Shown piece after piece: positions 43,582 through 54,317 of a stretch of 64,000 nucleotides of DNA (the first letter of the stretch is position 1; each line of letters starts with the position of its first letter). A program made the position numbers and the translations under genes. The DNA is from Cryptomeria japonica (taxonomy: Eukaryota; Streptophyta; Pinopsida; Cupressales; Cupressaceae), in assembly GCF_030272615.1 (NCBI RefSeq), contig NC_081407.1, positions 379,771,179 to 379,835,178 on the forward strand, given 5' to 3'. Under the pieces are notes generated by a model, which worked only from the letters and a program-made list of their open reading frames with translations, was not told where the DNA came from and did not search any database.

Positions 43582-46500
43582 ATGAGACCAAAATTGCATA
43601 AGAAAGACCAAAGGTCATAGTTAGTCTGTTCCTTTCCTGAGTTAGGGGATACTTTCCTACCGTTAGTATATTTAGATTAATTTTATGAAAGGGCGTGAAA
43701 TTCTTCCAGTTTTCCCTTAATGCAAAAGATTCTAAATAGTGGACTAGTAGAAGCAGCTACTTTCCCTCCAGTAGTGTCATGTCCTCAGTTGTTTTTGGTG
43801 TGCGTGAATAGATATGACCTTATTGAGAGATGTATAAAAGGTGCAGATGGTGAGGTTTTACTTAAGGTTAGTCGGGAGGTCATTGCTATTGTGATGAAAA
43901 TTCTTGAGAAACAACAGTATGAGGATTGGACAATTTGTAAGTCTCAAGGGCTCTTCTCTTAGAAGAAATCATTCTTTAGAAGTGTCATTGCAAGAAAATG
44001 GTTGTTAAAACTTCAAAGGGGAGGTTCTTGCCTGTCGAGTCCATTAACCCAAGAACACTTGATCAGAGAGATAAATGATATAGTTATCATGTTACATAGA
44101 GTAAGGGGGAACCAATTTTCTTTATATTGGGAAGATTGGATGTACTTCTTCATTCGAGTCATCCTTGGTGATAACATATATATTGATTGGGTAGAATTGA
44201 TTACAGATAGGCTTATGAGGGTTTGAGTTGCTTTGGTAATAAGAACTTCTATATGTCATCATACCTCTTGTATTTCTTGGCATGTGTTAGGCCCTGGTCT
44301 GGTTTACATCATGAAAAATGGATTGATGATATGAAAATATATGAATATCACCCACAATTGCAGCAACATAGGTCTTGTGAAAATTATCACAAGTTGCATG
44401 ATATATTTCTAGGAAGGATGGTGTTTGAATTAAGGGGGAATATTAATAAAAGGTTGTCAGATGAAGCCATGCAATTGATAAGCACTTATGATAGCTACTT
44501 CATACAATTTCCTAGGTTCACTTACCTAAGGGTAGGAGGTTTTGAAGGAGAACCTTATAAACTACCTAGGTATGGCTTCGATAGGCAGCTTCTGATAGAA
44601 ATATGCAAGCAACAAGCTTACATTGATATGAAGTATAGAGATAAACATCAGTTATGTGTTTGATTTCCTATTGAATTGTCATATTTCATCTGTAATAGTG
44701 TCTCTGATGCTTTAAATTTAGAATTAGAGTTTAAGAAGTTGAATTTTCAGTTGTATGGACCTCGAGTTAATTTTCATGCCAAGGGATTTGTTGTTGCACA
44801 CCTAACATTGAGAAAAGACTTCACTCATGTGCCAAATATTGAGGACTTCTTGGCTAACTATTGTGATGAATTTTAAATTAGGAAGAGAGCACATGAAAGG
44901 TTCACTTTACAGCAGGTCAAAGTTTATGATCTAAAGATGAATGTTGCTAATGTTGAAGATTATGATAGTGAATTGATTGATCCCTAGTTTATAGAAAGTA
45001 GACAAAAAGGAGTGATTCTTGAAGTGGACTGGGATAAGGATGAAGAGGATCAGATCCAAGCAAGGACATTTTCAGTCATTAGAAGGACTAAAAAATGGTT
45101 AAGAGGACGAAGAATAGGCAGAATTTCAAGAAAAAGCCCAACTTCACCCTCTGAAGTTCCAATAGCTAACTCTCTTGTCACACCTTGTGTTGGAGGTTCC
45201 TCAAAAATGCAAGTTAAGACTGAACAGCTGGCAAAGCTAGTGAGGGTCAAGAAGGAATCGTCTCCTACCAAGATAACTTGGTCTAAAATGAAGAACAAGG
45301 TAAAGAAATCATCCATGGATTCAGTAGTAGTTGATTTGGATGCCCCTCCTGACATGGACAACACTCCAGCCCATCTAGACTCATAGGCATAGAGCATTGA
45401 TAATGTAAGTGATAATCAATAGGTGGATGATGTGATAAACACTGCTACCACATTGGTGGTATGGAAAGGAAAGGAAGTTGAATCTGGCTCTAATAAAGCT
45501 CCTATGCATATTAGACCTCTATGGTTATAAAACACTCTAAGTAATAAGAAAAGGAACACAGACCCTGCTTCAATTCCATTGGAGGATATGGTAAGTAAAT
45601 ATCTGGGAAAGACTCCCAAGGCCAAGAAGCTTAAAACAATCTCCAAAATGTATTTTGATGACAGTACAGGTAATCGAACCGTAGAAATTGTCGAGCTAAA
45701 TACGAATGAAGTTGTTGCTAGCCCTACTGCAAAGGATTTCACAGTTGAAAAACTAAATCTTGGTGCTAGAACTCGAGCAACTGATGCTTATCATCTTGAA
45801 ACATCGACCAAGAAAATACTTACATGGAAGGATGAAAGGCATGAGATGAAGGAAATTCTAAGGAGAATGGCAGAGTATATCGAAGCCATTAATAATCAAA
45901 ACCCTCAACCTTTGTTGCAGCTTCCAACATCCTTTGACCCTAAATCACCTACTAACCAAAAGACTCTGGAACAAATACAAAAATGCAGGCTCGTTACGGA
46001 AACTATGAAGGATTGGTTAGAAGGAATTCAGAAATCAAGCGTAGAATATTTTATCAAATTGATCAGAGTTTATGATGGAGCATTAATGGTAATGAAGGAA
46101 TTAGAGAAAAGAAGAATCTAAATGGGTAGCAAAAGCAGCACAAATGCGAGAAGTGCAAATCTATGGAGTAATGAAGTTTCTCGCTGAAAAACCTGTAGCT
46201 AGCTTAGATGAAAGTATTATGTATCTTTGTCAGAGGAACATTGAATGGAGGAATTCCCTAATAAAGCAGGCCTATGAGGAATCAACAAAACTAGTGAATC
46301 GGATCGTAGAATTAGTTACATCAATGCAAAATGAACTTGTGTGCATCGGAATCAAGTGCCTAAAAGATGATGGTAAGACCCTCGAAGCTACTAAGGTTAT
46401 AATAGAATCATTTGAAGGTAAAATCAATTATGTCAAAGAGGCAAAGGATTTAGTTCTGGATGATTTGTCCACCATAGCAAAGATCGAATCTCTTTTGTTC

Positions 46501-46695
46501 TTATGCATCGAACACCTAGACAGTCATTCTCATAAAGTCATAAAGATTCGTAGGGAAAAAGAGGTCTGGAAGCAGAGGATGATACACGTGGGACTCCCTC
46601 ATGGTGCCTCAATTTGAGATTTCTCTGTTGCTTACGCTGGATGGAAGAATACAACAACTGTCACAACTGCTAAGCCCAATCAAAAAGATTCATAA
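43582..46695 (+). pseudogene. LTR-encoded gene, left copy, function unknown
   Basis: From ATG 43582 to TAA 46693-46695 (about 1,038 codons), broken by several stops and at least two frame changes (near 44220 and 46125). Recognisable blocks shared with the right copy: CIKGADGEVLLKVSREV near 43840; YWEDWMYFFIRVILGD near 44130; FYMSSYLLYFLACVRPWSG near 44250; FTYLRVGGFEGEPYKLPR near 44520; a basic stretch KKWLRGRRIGRISRK near 45095; Lys-rich and coiled-coil-like parts to 46600; and a conserved end IHVGLPHGASI. No signal peptide or membrane segment stands out; the basic stretches could be nuclear signals. I do not recognise the family; it is not gag, pol, PMD or an envelope that I can identify. 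It lies about 0.94 kb inside the LTR. Confidence 0.7.
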
Positions 46696-47404
46696 CTACT
46701 TTCTTATCATTAGTTATGGTAGATTCAATTTTTAATTTTAAGTAAATTTCTCAAAAACTTTGGGATGGAAATCTTAAGTTTCCATGTTTTCCTCTTTAAA
46801 CCGTTAGCCAGGTTGTGGCTATAAAAACTATATTCTGATACTCTAAAAAGGTTTGACAATTTTTGTTAGTGGATGGGAATAATTCCTTGATACTTTATCT
46901 ATTTTTGAAGATATGAGGAAAGATATTCATCTGTGAATGGAATATATAAAATGAATTTTGATAGTTTGAATGTATGTGTTAGAATCTGAGGAATTTATTT
47001 CTTTGTGAATGAATTCTTGTGTAAATTGATCTCATTCCTCATATTGAAAATAGTTACAAAGTTAGGAGTTAAAAATTCTTCTTTCTTTTCTATGCATTGA
47101 GTTGCATTAGTTAAGATAGTCAGTGAGCTACTTTCTTAAATTGATATATGAGTATTTTGCATCTTCATAACATGTTGATATATGGAGATAAATGCCTTTA
47201 ATACTTTCGGGTTAAAAGTGTACATGAACTCATAGATTTAATTAATTCATTGAAGATCTTTGAAGGGAGTTGTACCTTAATTCAGAGGAGAATGAATTAT
47301 TTTTTGTTTATCCAATTGTGTGGTTGCAAATTTGTCTTTAAAGGGTAACAGAGGTTAAGTGAAGAATTGAGATCTTGACAAAGGAAAAAATCTGTTAACC
47401 AATA

Positions 47405-47430
47405 GATTTTTTGCAACACTGTTGGGGAGT
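47405..47430 (+). other. decayed primer-binding site of element B
   Basis: The sequence after the LTR, TTTTGCAACACTGTTGGGGA, matches the common plant gypsy pattern TTGGCGCCGTTGCCGGGGA at most positions, the mismatches being largely C/T or G/A. That pattern is complementary to an aspartate tRNA in known elements. The call is inferred from position and partial match. Confidence 0.5.
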
Positions 47431-47561
47431 TGAATAATAAGATTGGATGTGTAATCATAAGATAAATAGGGTTGTCTTAATATTCTTCTTATTTGAAGTG
47501 TCTAGTGTATTATAAATAGGTTGGAGTTAAGAAGATATACTAGGTCCTAGAGCGCGAAGGG

Positions 47562-49147
47562 GTGATCAATTTTGTTTTTCAGAAACTTCAGGGCTTAAAA
47601 TTTTCAACTTATTTTACACCTCAAAGAAGAGCCAAGAGTAGACCTCCTATTATTTCTTTTGTATCTCATGTATCTCCTATCTATCAAGCCCTAACATTAC
47701 ATGGTGTTTCTTTCCCTAGTGTAATCAACCCTACACCTTTAAATATCATTCTACCCATGACATTAAATAATCATTGAGGCCCTGTCATAGGACCACTCAC
47801 TCTTGGTGCAAATATTAATCCTTTAACCAAAGGAGTTAGGTATCATCTGCCTAAATTTAGTGGTGATGGAAAGGTCTCAATAGATGAGCATTTGAATGCA
47901 TTTAATGTTCCTTGTGGTGTTCTAGTTGTTCAGCATGAAGATGTGGTTGTGAGATTGTTTGTACAAACATTGACTGAGGTAGTAGGAGATTGGTTTTATC
48001 ATTTACCATATGGTGCAATTACTAATTGGAAAGATCTTAAAACTAGGTTCAAAGCTAGGTTCAAATTAGTCAAAGATGAACATTCTCTTCTAGCCCAGTT
48101 AGCCCAGTTAAAAAAAAACAAATCCTTAAATCCATGAGAGATTTTGTGGCTAAGTTTGATAAAATTGTCCATAAGATTCCAGCAAACCAATGGCCTTCTG
48201 ATGATAATTTGAAATGATTTTTCATTAATTCTATGCCCTCTAAGATTGGTTTCTTGATCCGCAGGCAAAGAGTAGTAGCCCTAGCTGATGTCAAAATATT
48301 GGTCATAGAATTAGAAGAGGATTTAATCACTACAAGAAAGTGGAAGAGGGAAGTTCAAACTTCCATGACACACACATCAAATTCTTCTGATCCTGTGATT
48401 CATTGACTAATGAATGATATGATAAATTTGAAGAGGCAATTACCCAAAATGAATACTTCTTATCTGTAGCCTTACCAAGATATTTCAAGGAAAGTCCCTA
48501 ATCAGTCAATAGGAGCCGCAAGTAGAGTTTTACAATTGCCTCCTACACAACAAAGACTAGCAATTGAGGCACCCCCACCTAAAGCCAACATGTGTATCTT
48601 TCATCTTATTGATGATCATGATGGAAATTCTTGCCCGAAGATGGTACGTTATGCTCAACTGGTTGGTTCAAAGGAGGCACTGCTAGAATCAAGTGAAGAA
48701 GAATCCTCCAGCCAGCCTGGCAACTCTGAAATCCACTTCTTGGAGTATGAGTCTGATTCAAAAAGAGGAGGTGATATTTTGGTTACCTTGGAGTTTCCTT
48801 CCTTTTTTGTGTTGACTAGAAACTAGCAGAATGCCAAACCTCAAAGTGCCTCTTCATCCTCTTTTGTGAACTTCAAAGGTAAGGAAATCATTTCTCAGTT
48901 TCATAATAATGATTTAAGAGCTCAAGAACCTCAGACATTGAAGGCTGTAGACATTGAGAGTTCATTTGATATTGTTGAATTTTTTAAATCCTCTTGGATT
49001 CAAATTATGCCAGCTGAATATCTTAAATTAAACCCTAAAGAACTTGATAGGTTGGTTAAGTTTGTGAAAGGAAATAATGCATATGTACAAGTTGATATGA
49101 TACAACAATCAGCTAATGCTACTATGTCCTCCAAAGAAGGTGTGTGA
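47562..49147 (+). pseudogene. element B gag, broken
   Basis: The start is not fixed (no clear ATG). The gag domain is at about 47840-48280: YHLPKFSGDGKVSIDEHLNAF, then DWFYHLPYGAITNWKDLKTR. The frame changes in an A-run at 48110-48119 and continues as MRDFVAKFDKIVHKIP. A degenerate zinc-knuckle-like motif, CIFHLIDDHDGNSC, lies near 48590. The remainder (48866-49147) is charged and precedes the protease. In-frame stops occur near 48217, 48404, 48467 and 48825. Confidence 0.85.
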
Positions 49148-49224
49148 ACTTGTCTTTCTACTCATGAAGCTTCCCCTGAAATAGTTGCCCATCAAGCTGA
49201 TGACATGTTGTTTTTCCTTTAATC

Positions 49225-49620
49225 AAAACCTGAGCCATTTTATTCATCCTTGTTCATAAATGGACATAAACTAAATAATTGTATTATAGACTCTAGTGCC
49301 TTAGATAACATCATGCCATCTGTTGTAGCCAAGACTCTGGGATTATCCCTGACTAAAACCTTTGGTAGATGTTACTCCATGGACTCCAAACAAATACCCT
49401 TGTTAGGATAGATTAAAGATGCTCAAGTAGCCCTTGCCGCTCATCCTGATTAAAGAGTTAGGTTAACTATTTTAATATCTAATATTCCTCCAAGTTATGG
49501 CATGTTTCTTAGTCGTACATTTTGTAGAGACCTAGGAGGTGAAATTAAAATGGATTGGTCTCAGGCCACTATCCCCATAGGGAAACAACGGGTCATTTTA
49601 TAATTAGAGGCTAAATCTAA
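49225..49620 (+). pseudogene. element B aspartic protease, broken
   Basis: Reads NGHKLNNCIIDSSALDNIMP around 49258-49315. The active site is DSS where the family has DSG, again a G-to-A type change. It is followed by the expected LGLSLTKT and a second conserved block with ISNIPPSYGMFLSRTFC and a DWSQATIPI end (about 49555). Stops near 49410, 49450 and 49600 interrupt it. Confidence 0.75.
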
Positions 49621-49734
49621 TTATTATTTTTCCTTCTGGTGATCCAAAGGCACAAATATTGTACCATGAATGTGAATTTGGGAATTATATGATCTTATCT
49701 GATAATGAAGTTGTCGTCTTAGCCTAAGGCACTT

Positions 49735-50459
49735 GAGGAGCTATGGATAATGGATTTCGATGGAAGTTTCTCAACATCTGGTCATTTTGGAGCCGAAGTA
49801 GTTCTTCTTCCTCCCTTTGGAAAACATATTCCTTTCTCCTTCAAGTTGGATTTTAAGAACATAAATAATACTATTGAATATAAGGCTCTGTTGTTGGGAA
49901 TAGCCAAAGAAAAGAAATTGGGAGTGAAACTGTTGCGAGTAAAAGGAGATGTTAAGTTGATTATAAAACAAGAGGGTTATTCACTGTAAAAAATGAAAGA
50001 TTAATGCACTATCAGAATAGGGTATGGGATGAAATTGAAGGCTTTGACTCTTTTTCTATTGAAACCATCCCACGTGAATTCAATTCTAAAGAAAATTCTT
50101 TGGCAGTGTCAGCGTCTCTCTTGATTCCTCATCCCGAGTTCACAGTAGATACTTACCAGGTGGAGTTAATATATAGGCCAAGTGTCCCTAATAACTCTAA
50201 ATTTTGGCAAGTCTTTGAAAATGATAAGCACATAAAAAACCTTCTACATTGTACTGCAATGTTCATGACTACATTCTCTGAAGGATCTGAAACTGAATGT
50301 AAGGAATTCTCCCCAGATCCAGGAGAGGGACCGCGAGATGAAATTATCCAATTGAAAGAAAATAAGGTTCCTATAGGGTTAGTGTCTTTAGAACACCTTT
50401 TTGACTGTCAAGATGCTTTCATCAAGAGGAAAGACGAACGATTACTAGCAACTCAATGA
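49735..50459 (+). pseudogene. archaeal-like RNase H located upstream of RT
   Basis: The frame at 49750-49989 has MDFDGSFSTSGHFGAEVVL, then NNTIEYKALLLGI and VKGDVKLIIKQ, the first three acidic residues of an archaeal-type RNase H. After a frame change at about 49990 it continues as FSIETIPREFNSKENSLAVSAS, where relatives have an acidic ADSLAVSAS; the fourth Asp is therefore Asn here (G-to-A). An acidic tail (to 50459) leads to RT. In element A the same domain sits after the gypsy RNase H. Here it lies between protease and RT, so domain order differs between the two elements in this window. Confidence 0.8.
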
Positions 50460-50499
50460 TTCTAGTGATTATGAGGATTAATATTGGTGATGAAGAGGA

Positions 50500-51900
50500 T
50501 CCTAAGTTCATCAATTTGGGAAAGTGTTGTACCCCTAAAGAGAAGAGAGGATTCATTAGTCTTTTAATGTAATATAGGGATGTACGATCTGAAATTTTTT
50601 AGGGATGGGTAGTTTTAGCATCATATTCCTATGAAACCGGGAACAAGTCCATTCAGGCAGAAATTGAGAAATTTTAATCCCAAGGTTGCAGATGCCATCT
50701 TCAAGGGGGTGGATAAAATGTTAAAGGAAAAAATTATATATCCTATTCACCATTCCACCTGGATAGATAATATAGTTCCAGTTCATAAAAAGAATGGAGA
50801 AATTAGGATTTGTGTGGATTTTAGAAATTTGAATCAAGCTAGTCTGAAGGATAATTATCCACTACCTGCGATGGATCATATTTTGCAAAAAGTCTCAGGT
50901 TCTGAGATGATGTCGATGTTAGGTAGGTTTGCAATCTACAATCAGATTAGTGTCTCAAAAAAGCATCAGCACAAAACAACTTTTATCACTCCTTGGGGTA
51001 CCTTTGCATATAACAGGATGTTGTTTGGTCTGATAAATGTTGGAGCAACCTTCTAGAGGGCTATGGACTTGTCTTTTGGTCACCTAAAAGATAAAATAAT
51101 CATTGTATACCTTGATGATTTAACTATTTTCTCAAAATAGAGAAAGCATCAATTGAGAGACTTAAGGAAAGTTTTGTAGAGGTGCAAGGAGCATGGAGTG
51201 TCTTTGAATCTAAAGAAGTCAGTGTTCGATGTTACTGAAGGTAAACTGCTTGGTCACATCATTTCCAAAGAAAGCATCAAGGTAGATCTAGAGAGGATGA
51301 AGGAAATTCAGCAGCTAAGTTTACCATCAAATAGAAATGGAGTTAGATCCTTCTTTGGTCAAGTGAATTTTTTGAGAAGGATTGTCCCTGATTTTGCAAA
51401 GATTACCTGATACATAGTGAATTTGATGAGTGAAAAAAAGGTGTTCAGATGAAATGATGAAGGGATAAAGCATTTGAGGCAGTAAAAGAAGCTATACTGC
51501 AGGATCCTACGCTCATCAATGCAGATTTAAAGAAGGATTTCATCATTTACTGTTATGCCTTTGAGCATACCATGTTAGGAATTTTATTGCAAAAAAATGA
51601 GGAAAATGAGGAAGTTCCAATTCCCTTCATGAGTGTACCGCTCAAAAAGCATGAACTAAAATATTCATTAATGGAGAAGCAAGCATTTGTGGTGGTAAAA
51701 GATGTTAAAAATTTCAGGTATTATGTAATTCTTCATTCTCATGCTATAGTGTATGTGCCACACTCGGCTGTTAAAAATATTTTGACACATCAAGATATTG
51801 GAATGAATAGCAGAGATACATGAGTATCAAAAATACAGGAGTTCAATCTGGATATTAAATAAACTAAATTAGTAAGGGGACAAGGCCTATGCAAACTGAT
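50500..51900 (+). pseudogene. element B reverse transcriptase and gypsy RNase H, broken
   Basis: RT begins near 50610 (IPMKPGTSPFRQKLRNF) and carries the fingers motif ICVDFRNLN, PWGTFAYNRMLFGL and the catalytic YLDD at about 51100-51115 (IVYLDDLTIFSK). The connection segment with KLLGHIIS and FFGQVNFLRRIVPDFAKIT follows (to 51410). Then a frame change leads to the gypsy RNase H at about 51530-51780 (PIPFMSVPLKKHELKYSLMEK, and FRYYVILH). Stops near 51055, 51139, 51178, 51407 and 51450, plus a shift near 51460, inactivate it. Confidence 0.9.
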
Positions 51901-51919
51901 TGCAGAGAGTAAGAATGAA

Positions 51920-53222
51920 GTGCATGAAGAGTTACCTCTAGTTCTGTTTGTGGGTCTTCAAGATTCTTGGTTTGCAGATGTTGCATTTTACCTAACCTAT
52001 GGAGAATGTCCTGAGTATTTGTCACCTAAGGAGAAATGCAATTTGAGATTGAAATTTGCTAAGTATGTCATCTTTGGTGATGTTTTGTACAAGAAGGGAT
52101 TGGACGACTCTTTCTTATGTTGTGTGGGTAAGGAACATCAGGAGGCTCTTTTGAAAACATTTCATAATGAAGCTTGCGGTGGACATTTTTCTTCGATGGT
52201 AACTGCTCATAAAATTTTGAGAAATTGTTACTACTGGCCAGGTATGTTCAAAGATTCTTACATCTGGGTGGCAAATTGTGAAAAATTTAAGTTGTTCACA
52301 GGAAATCCATAGCTTGCGGCACTACCCCTTAGACCTGTTGTTATTGATGAACCATTCAAGCAGTGGGGCCTTGATTTCATAGGTCCATTGTCACCTTCCT
52401 CAAGTGTTGGACATACACACATACTTACTACAACAGATTATTTTACCAAATGGGTAGAAGATGTTCATGTATGAAAGACTACATCTGAAGTGGTTTATGA
52501 TTTCTTAAAAGAAAACATTTTGGTATGCTTTGGAGTTCCTCAGAAGATAGTGACTGATAATGCTATGAATTTTTCCTCTACAGAAATCTCTATATTTTTT
52601 TATGATCATGGAATTCCTCTTGCCCACTCATCAGATTACTATCCACAAGGTAATGGTCAATTAGAGTCCAACAATAAGAACTTGATAAACATTATGAAAA
52701 ATTGGTAAGTGAGAATTCGAAGGACTAGCACAAGCAAATCTATGAGGCTCTCTGGGTGGATATGATGTCTCCTAAAAGGGAAATAGGGATGTCTCCTTTT
52801 GAATTGGTGTATGGTGTGGGAGTATAGTTATCTTTGCCTCTAGAACTAGTAGCTTCAAAATTACAAACAGTTGTGGAGATGCATATTTTCAGGATTCCTT
52901 AGAGAAAAGAATCATGCCTTTGATGAAAATAGAAGAAGAAAGGGATAAACTCATTGATCGGATCACTGAACATCAGCTACATGTCAAGAATTTTTTTAAC
53001 AAAAGAGCCAGACCCAGAAAATTTATGCAGGGTGATCAGGTCTTACTCTGGGATAGAAGAAGAGAACCTAAAGGGGCACATGGTAAATTTGAATCACTGT
53101 GGCAAGGTCTATTTTTTATTCATGAGGTTAAATGGCCTAATTCTTTCAAGCTTGCCTATGTTGACGGTACCATTCTTCCCCTGTCTTATAATGGACATGA
53201 TCTTAAGCTCTATAAGTTGTAA
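51920..53222 (+). pseudogene. element B integrase, broken
   Basis: HHCC module: FHNEACGGHFSS ... NCYYWPGMFKDS ... CEKFKLF (about 52160-52300), with the second Cys of the usual C-x2-C pair changed. Core: Asp in QWGLDFIGPL, Asp in IVTDNAMNF, Glu in NGQLESNNK, so the catalytic triad is retained. The C-terminal domain is at 52914-53222 (FNKRARPRKFMQGDQVLLWD, then GKFESLWQGLFFIHEV, end DLKLYKL). No chromodomain follows. Stops at 52310, 52473 and 52706, and a degraded stretch 52710-52910, break it. Confidence 0.88.
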
Positions 53223-53505
53223 AGCAGGAGTCCCCTGCATATTTTGTAGGTTAGTTTTATTTTCTTTTTGGTTGTGTTGGTTTTGGTGTGTTCGTTTTGT
53301 TGGTCTCGGCCTTATTTTATGTCTTTTGTGTGAAACCGGAGATTCAGAATTCCTCCTTAGTCCTTTACAGTCCTAGTCCCCAGTTAGAGATGATGTTGCC
53401 CTCCTCATTTTCGTGAGGCATTTTGTTCTCACATCATCAAAATAAGGAGTGTTTTATTTAGTCTATGCTTGTGTAAGTCTCATTTTTTGTCTTGTTGAAG
53501 TTTTT

Positions 53506-53560
53506 CTTGAACTTGAACCTATCAGTTGAACCTCTTCAAAGTTCAAGGTTCAAGTTCAAG
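53506..53560 (+). promoter_or_regulatory. perfect 15-bp inverted repeat in the 3' LTR
   Basis: CTTGAACTTGAACCT (53506-53520) and its exact reverse complement (53546-53560) are separated by 25 bp. Two further TTGAAC/GTTCAA clusters follow (about 53625-53675 and 53775-53822). They lie about 110-430 bp inside the LTR and upstream of the LTR gene, so they could be promoter or enhancer elements, or form RNA hairpins. Function is inferred. Confidence 0.7.
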
Positions 53561-54317
53561 CGAAGTATGTAGTATTGTAGCTTAGCTTTCAAAGAGTCAA
53601 GGTCTTTGTAATAATTGTTATTCAACTTGAACTATTGAACCTTTTCAAAGTTCAAAGTTCAAGGTTCAAAGTCTCGAAAGTCAAGTCCTATTTGCGTCTT
53701 ATACTTGTAATATGTGAGCCATGGCATTTTGGTGTCTTTGTCTTGGTTTGCCTTTTTTTGCTCTTTTGAAGTTGAAGTCTTGAACCACTTCTCAGGAAGT
53801 TCAAAGTTCAAGGTTCAAGGTTTGATGAATCGATGGCTTTGGAGATGAAGAAGTGTCATATAAAGAATATTCCAGATTTAAAAGGTGAACCTTGAGGGAA
53901 TGAGTCGTGATGAAGAGTCGTACTTGAGAATAATCATTTAAAAGAAAGGAATGGAGGGAAAAGACTTGTAATTAATGAATTCTCAGAATTAAGTCTTTCA
54001 GAGTAATTTGGCATGGATAAGTATGCAGTTACAAATCATAGCAATTTGTGTGACCGATTTTCAAGCCTGTCCTCAAGATTTGTTTTGTTTTTACAAAAAA
54101 TAATTACTTGCCTCGCTCATTTGCCCAATTTCGTAAGTAAAGGATTTATGCAAACGATATTTTTGTTCATGACCCTTTGAATTCAGAGCTCTGCATAAAA
54201 GGTGAGTTAAAAATATTCCTTCCATTCTTGTGATTTGATATTTGAAAGCTTTATTTGGTAGCTCTATTGGTTCAGTTTGTCTCCCCTATTGTGTTTTTTC
54301 CTGTTTGTAAATCCAAA

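Larger units (their letters stand above)
42640..47404 (+). repeat. element B 5' LTR (4,765 bp)
   Basis: Aligns along its length to 53394-58170. Its start reads TTTTACCCTCC where the right LTR has TGTTGCCCTCC, and its end AATA where the right has AACA, so both terminal dinucleotides have decayed. The exact target-site duplication outside confirms the limits. Confidence 0.9.
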
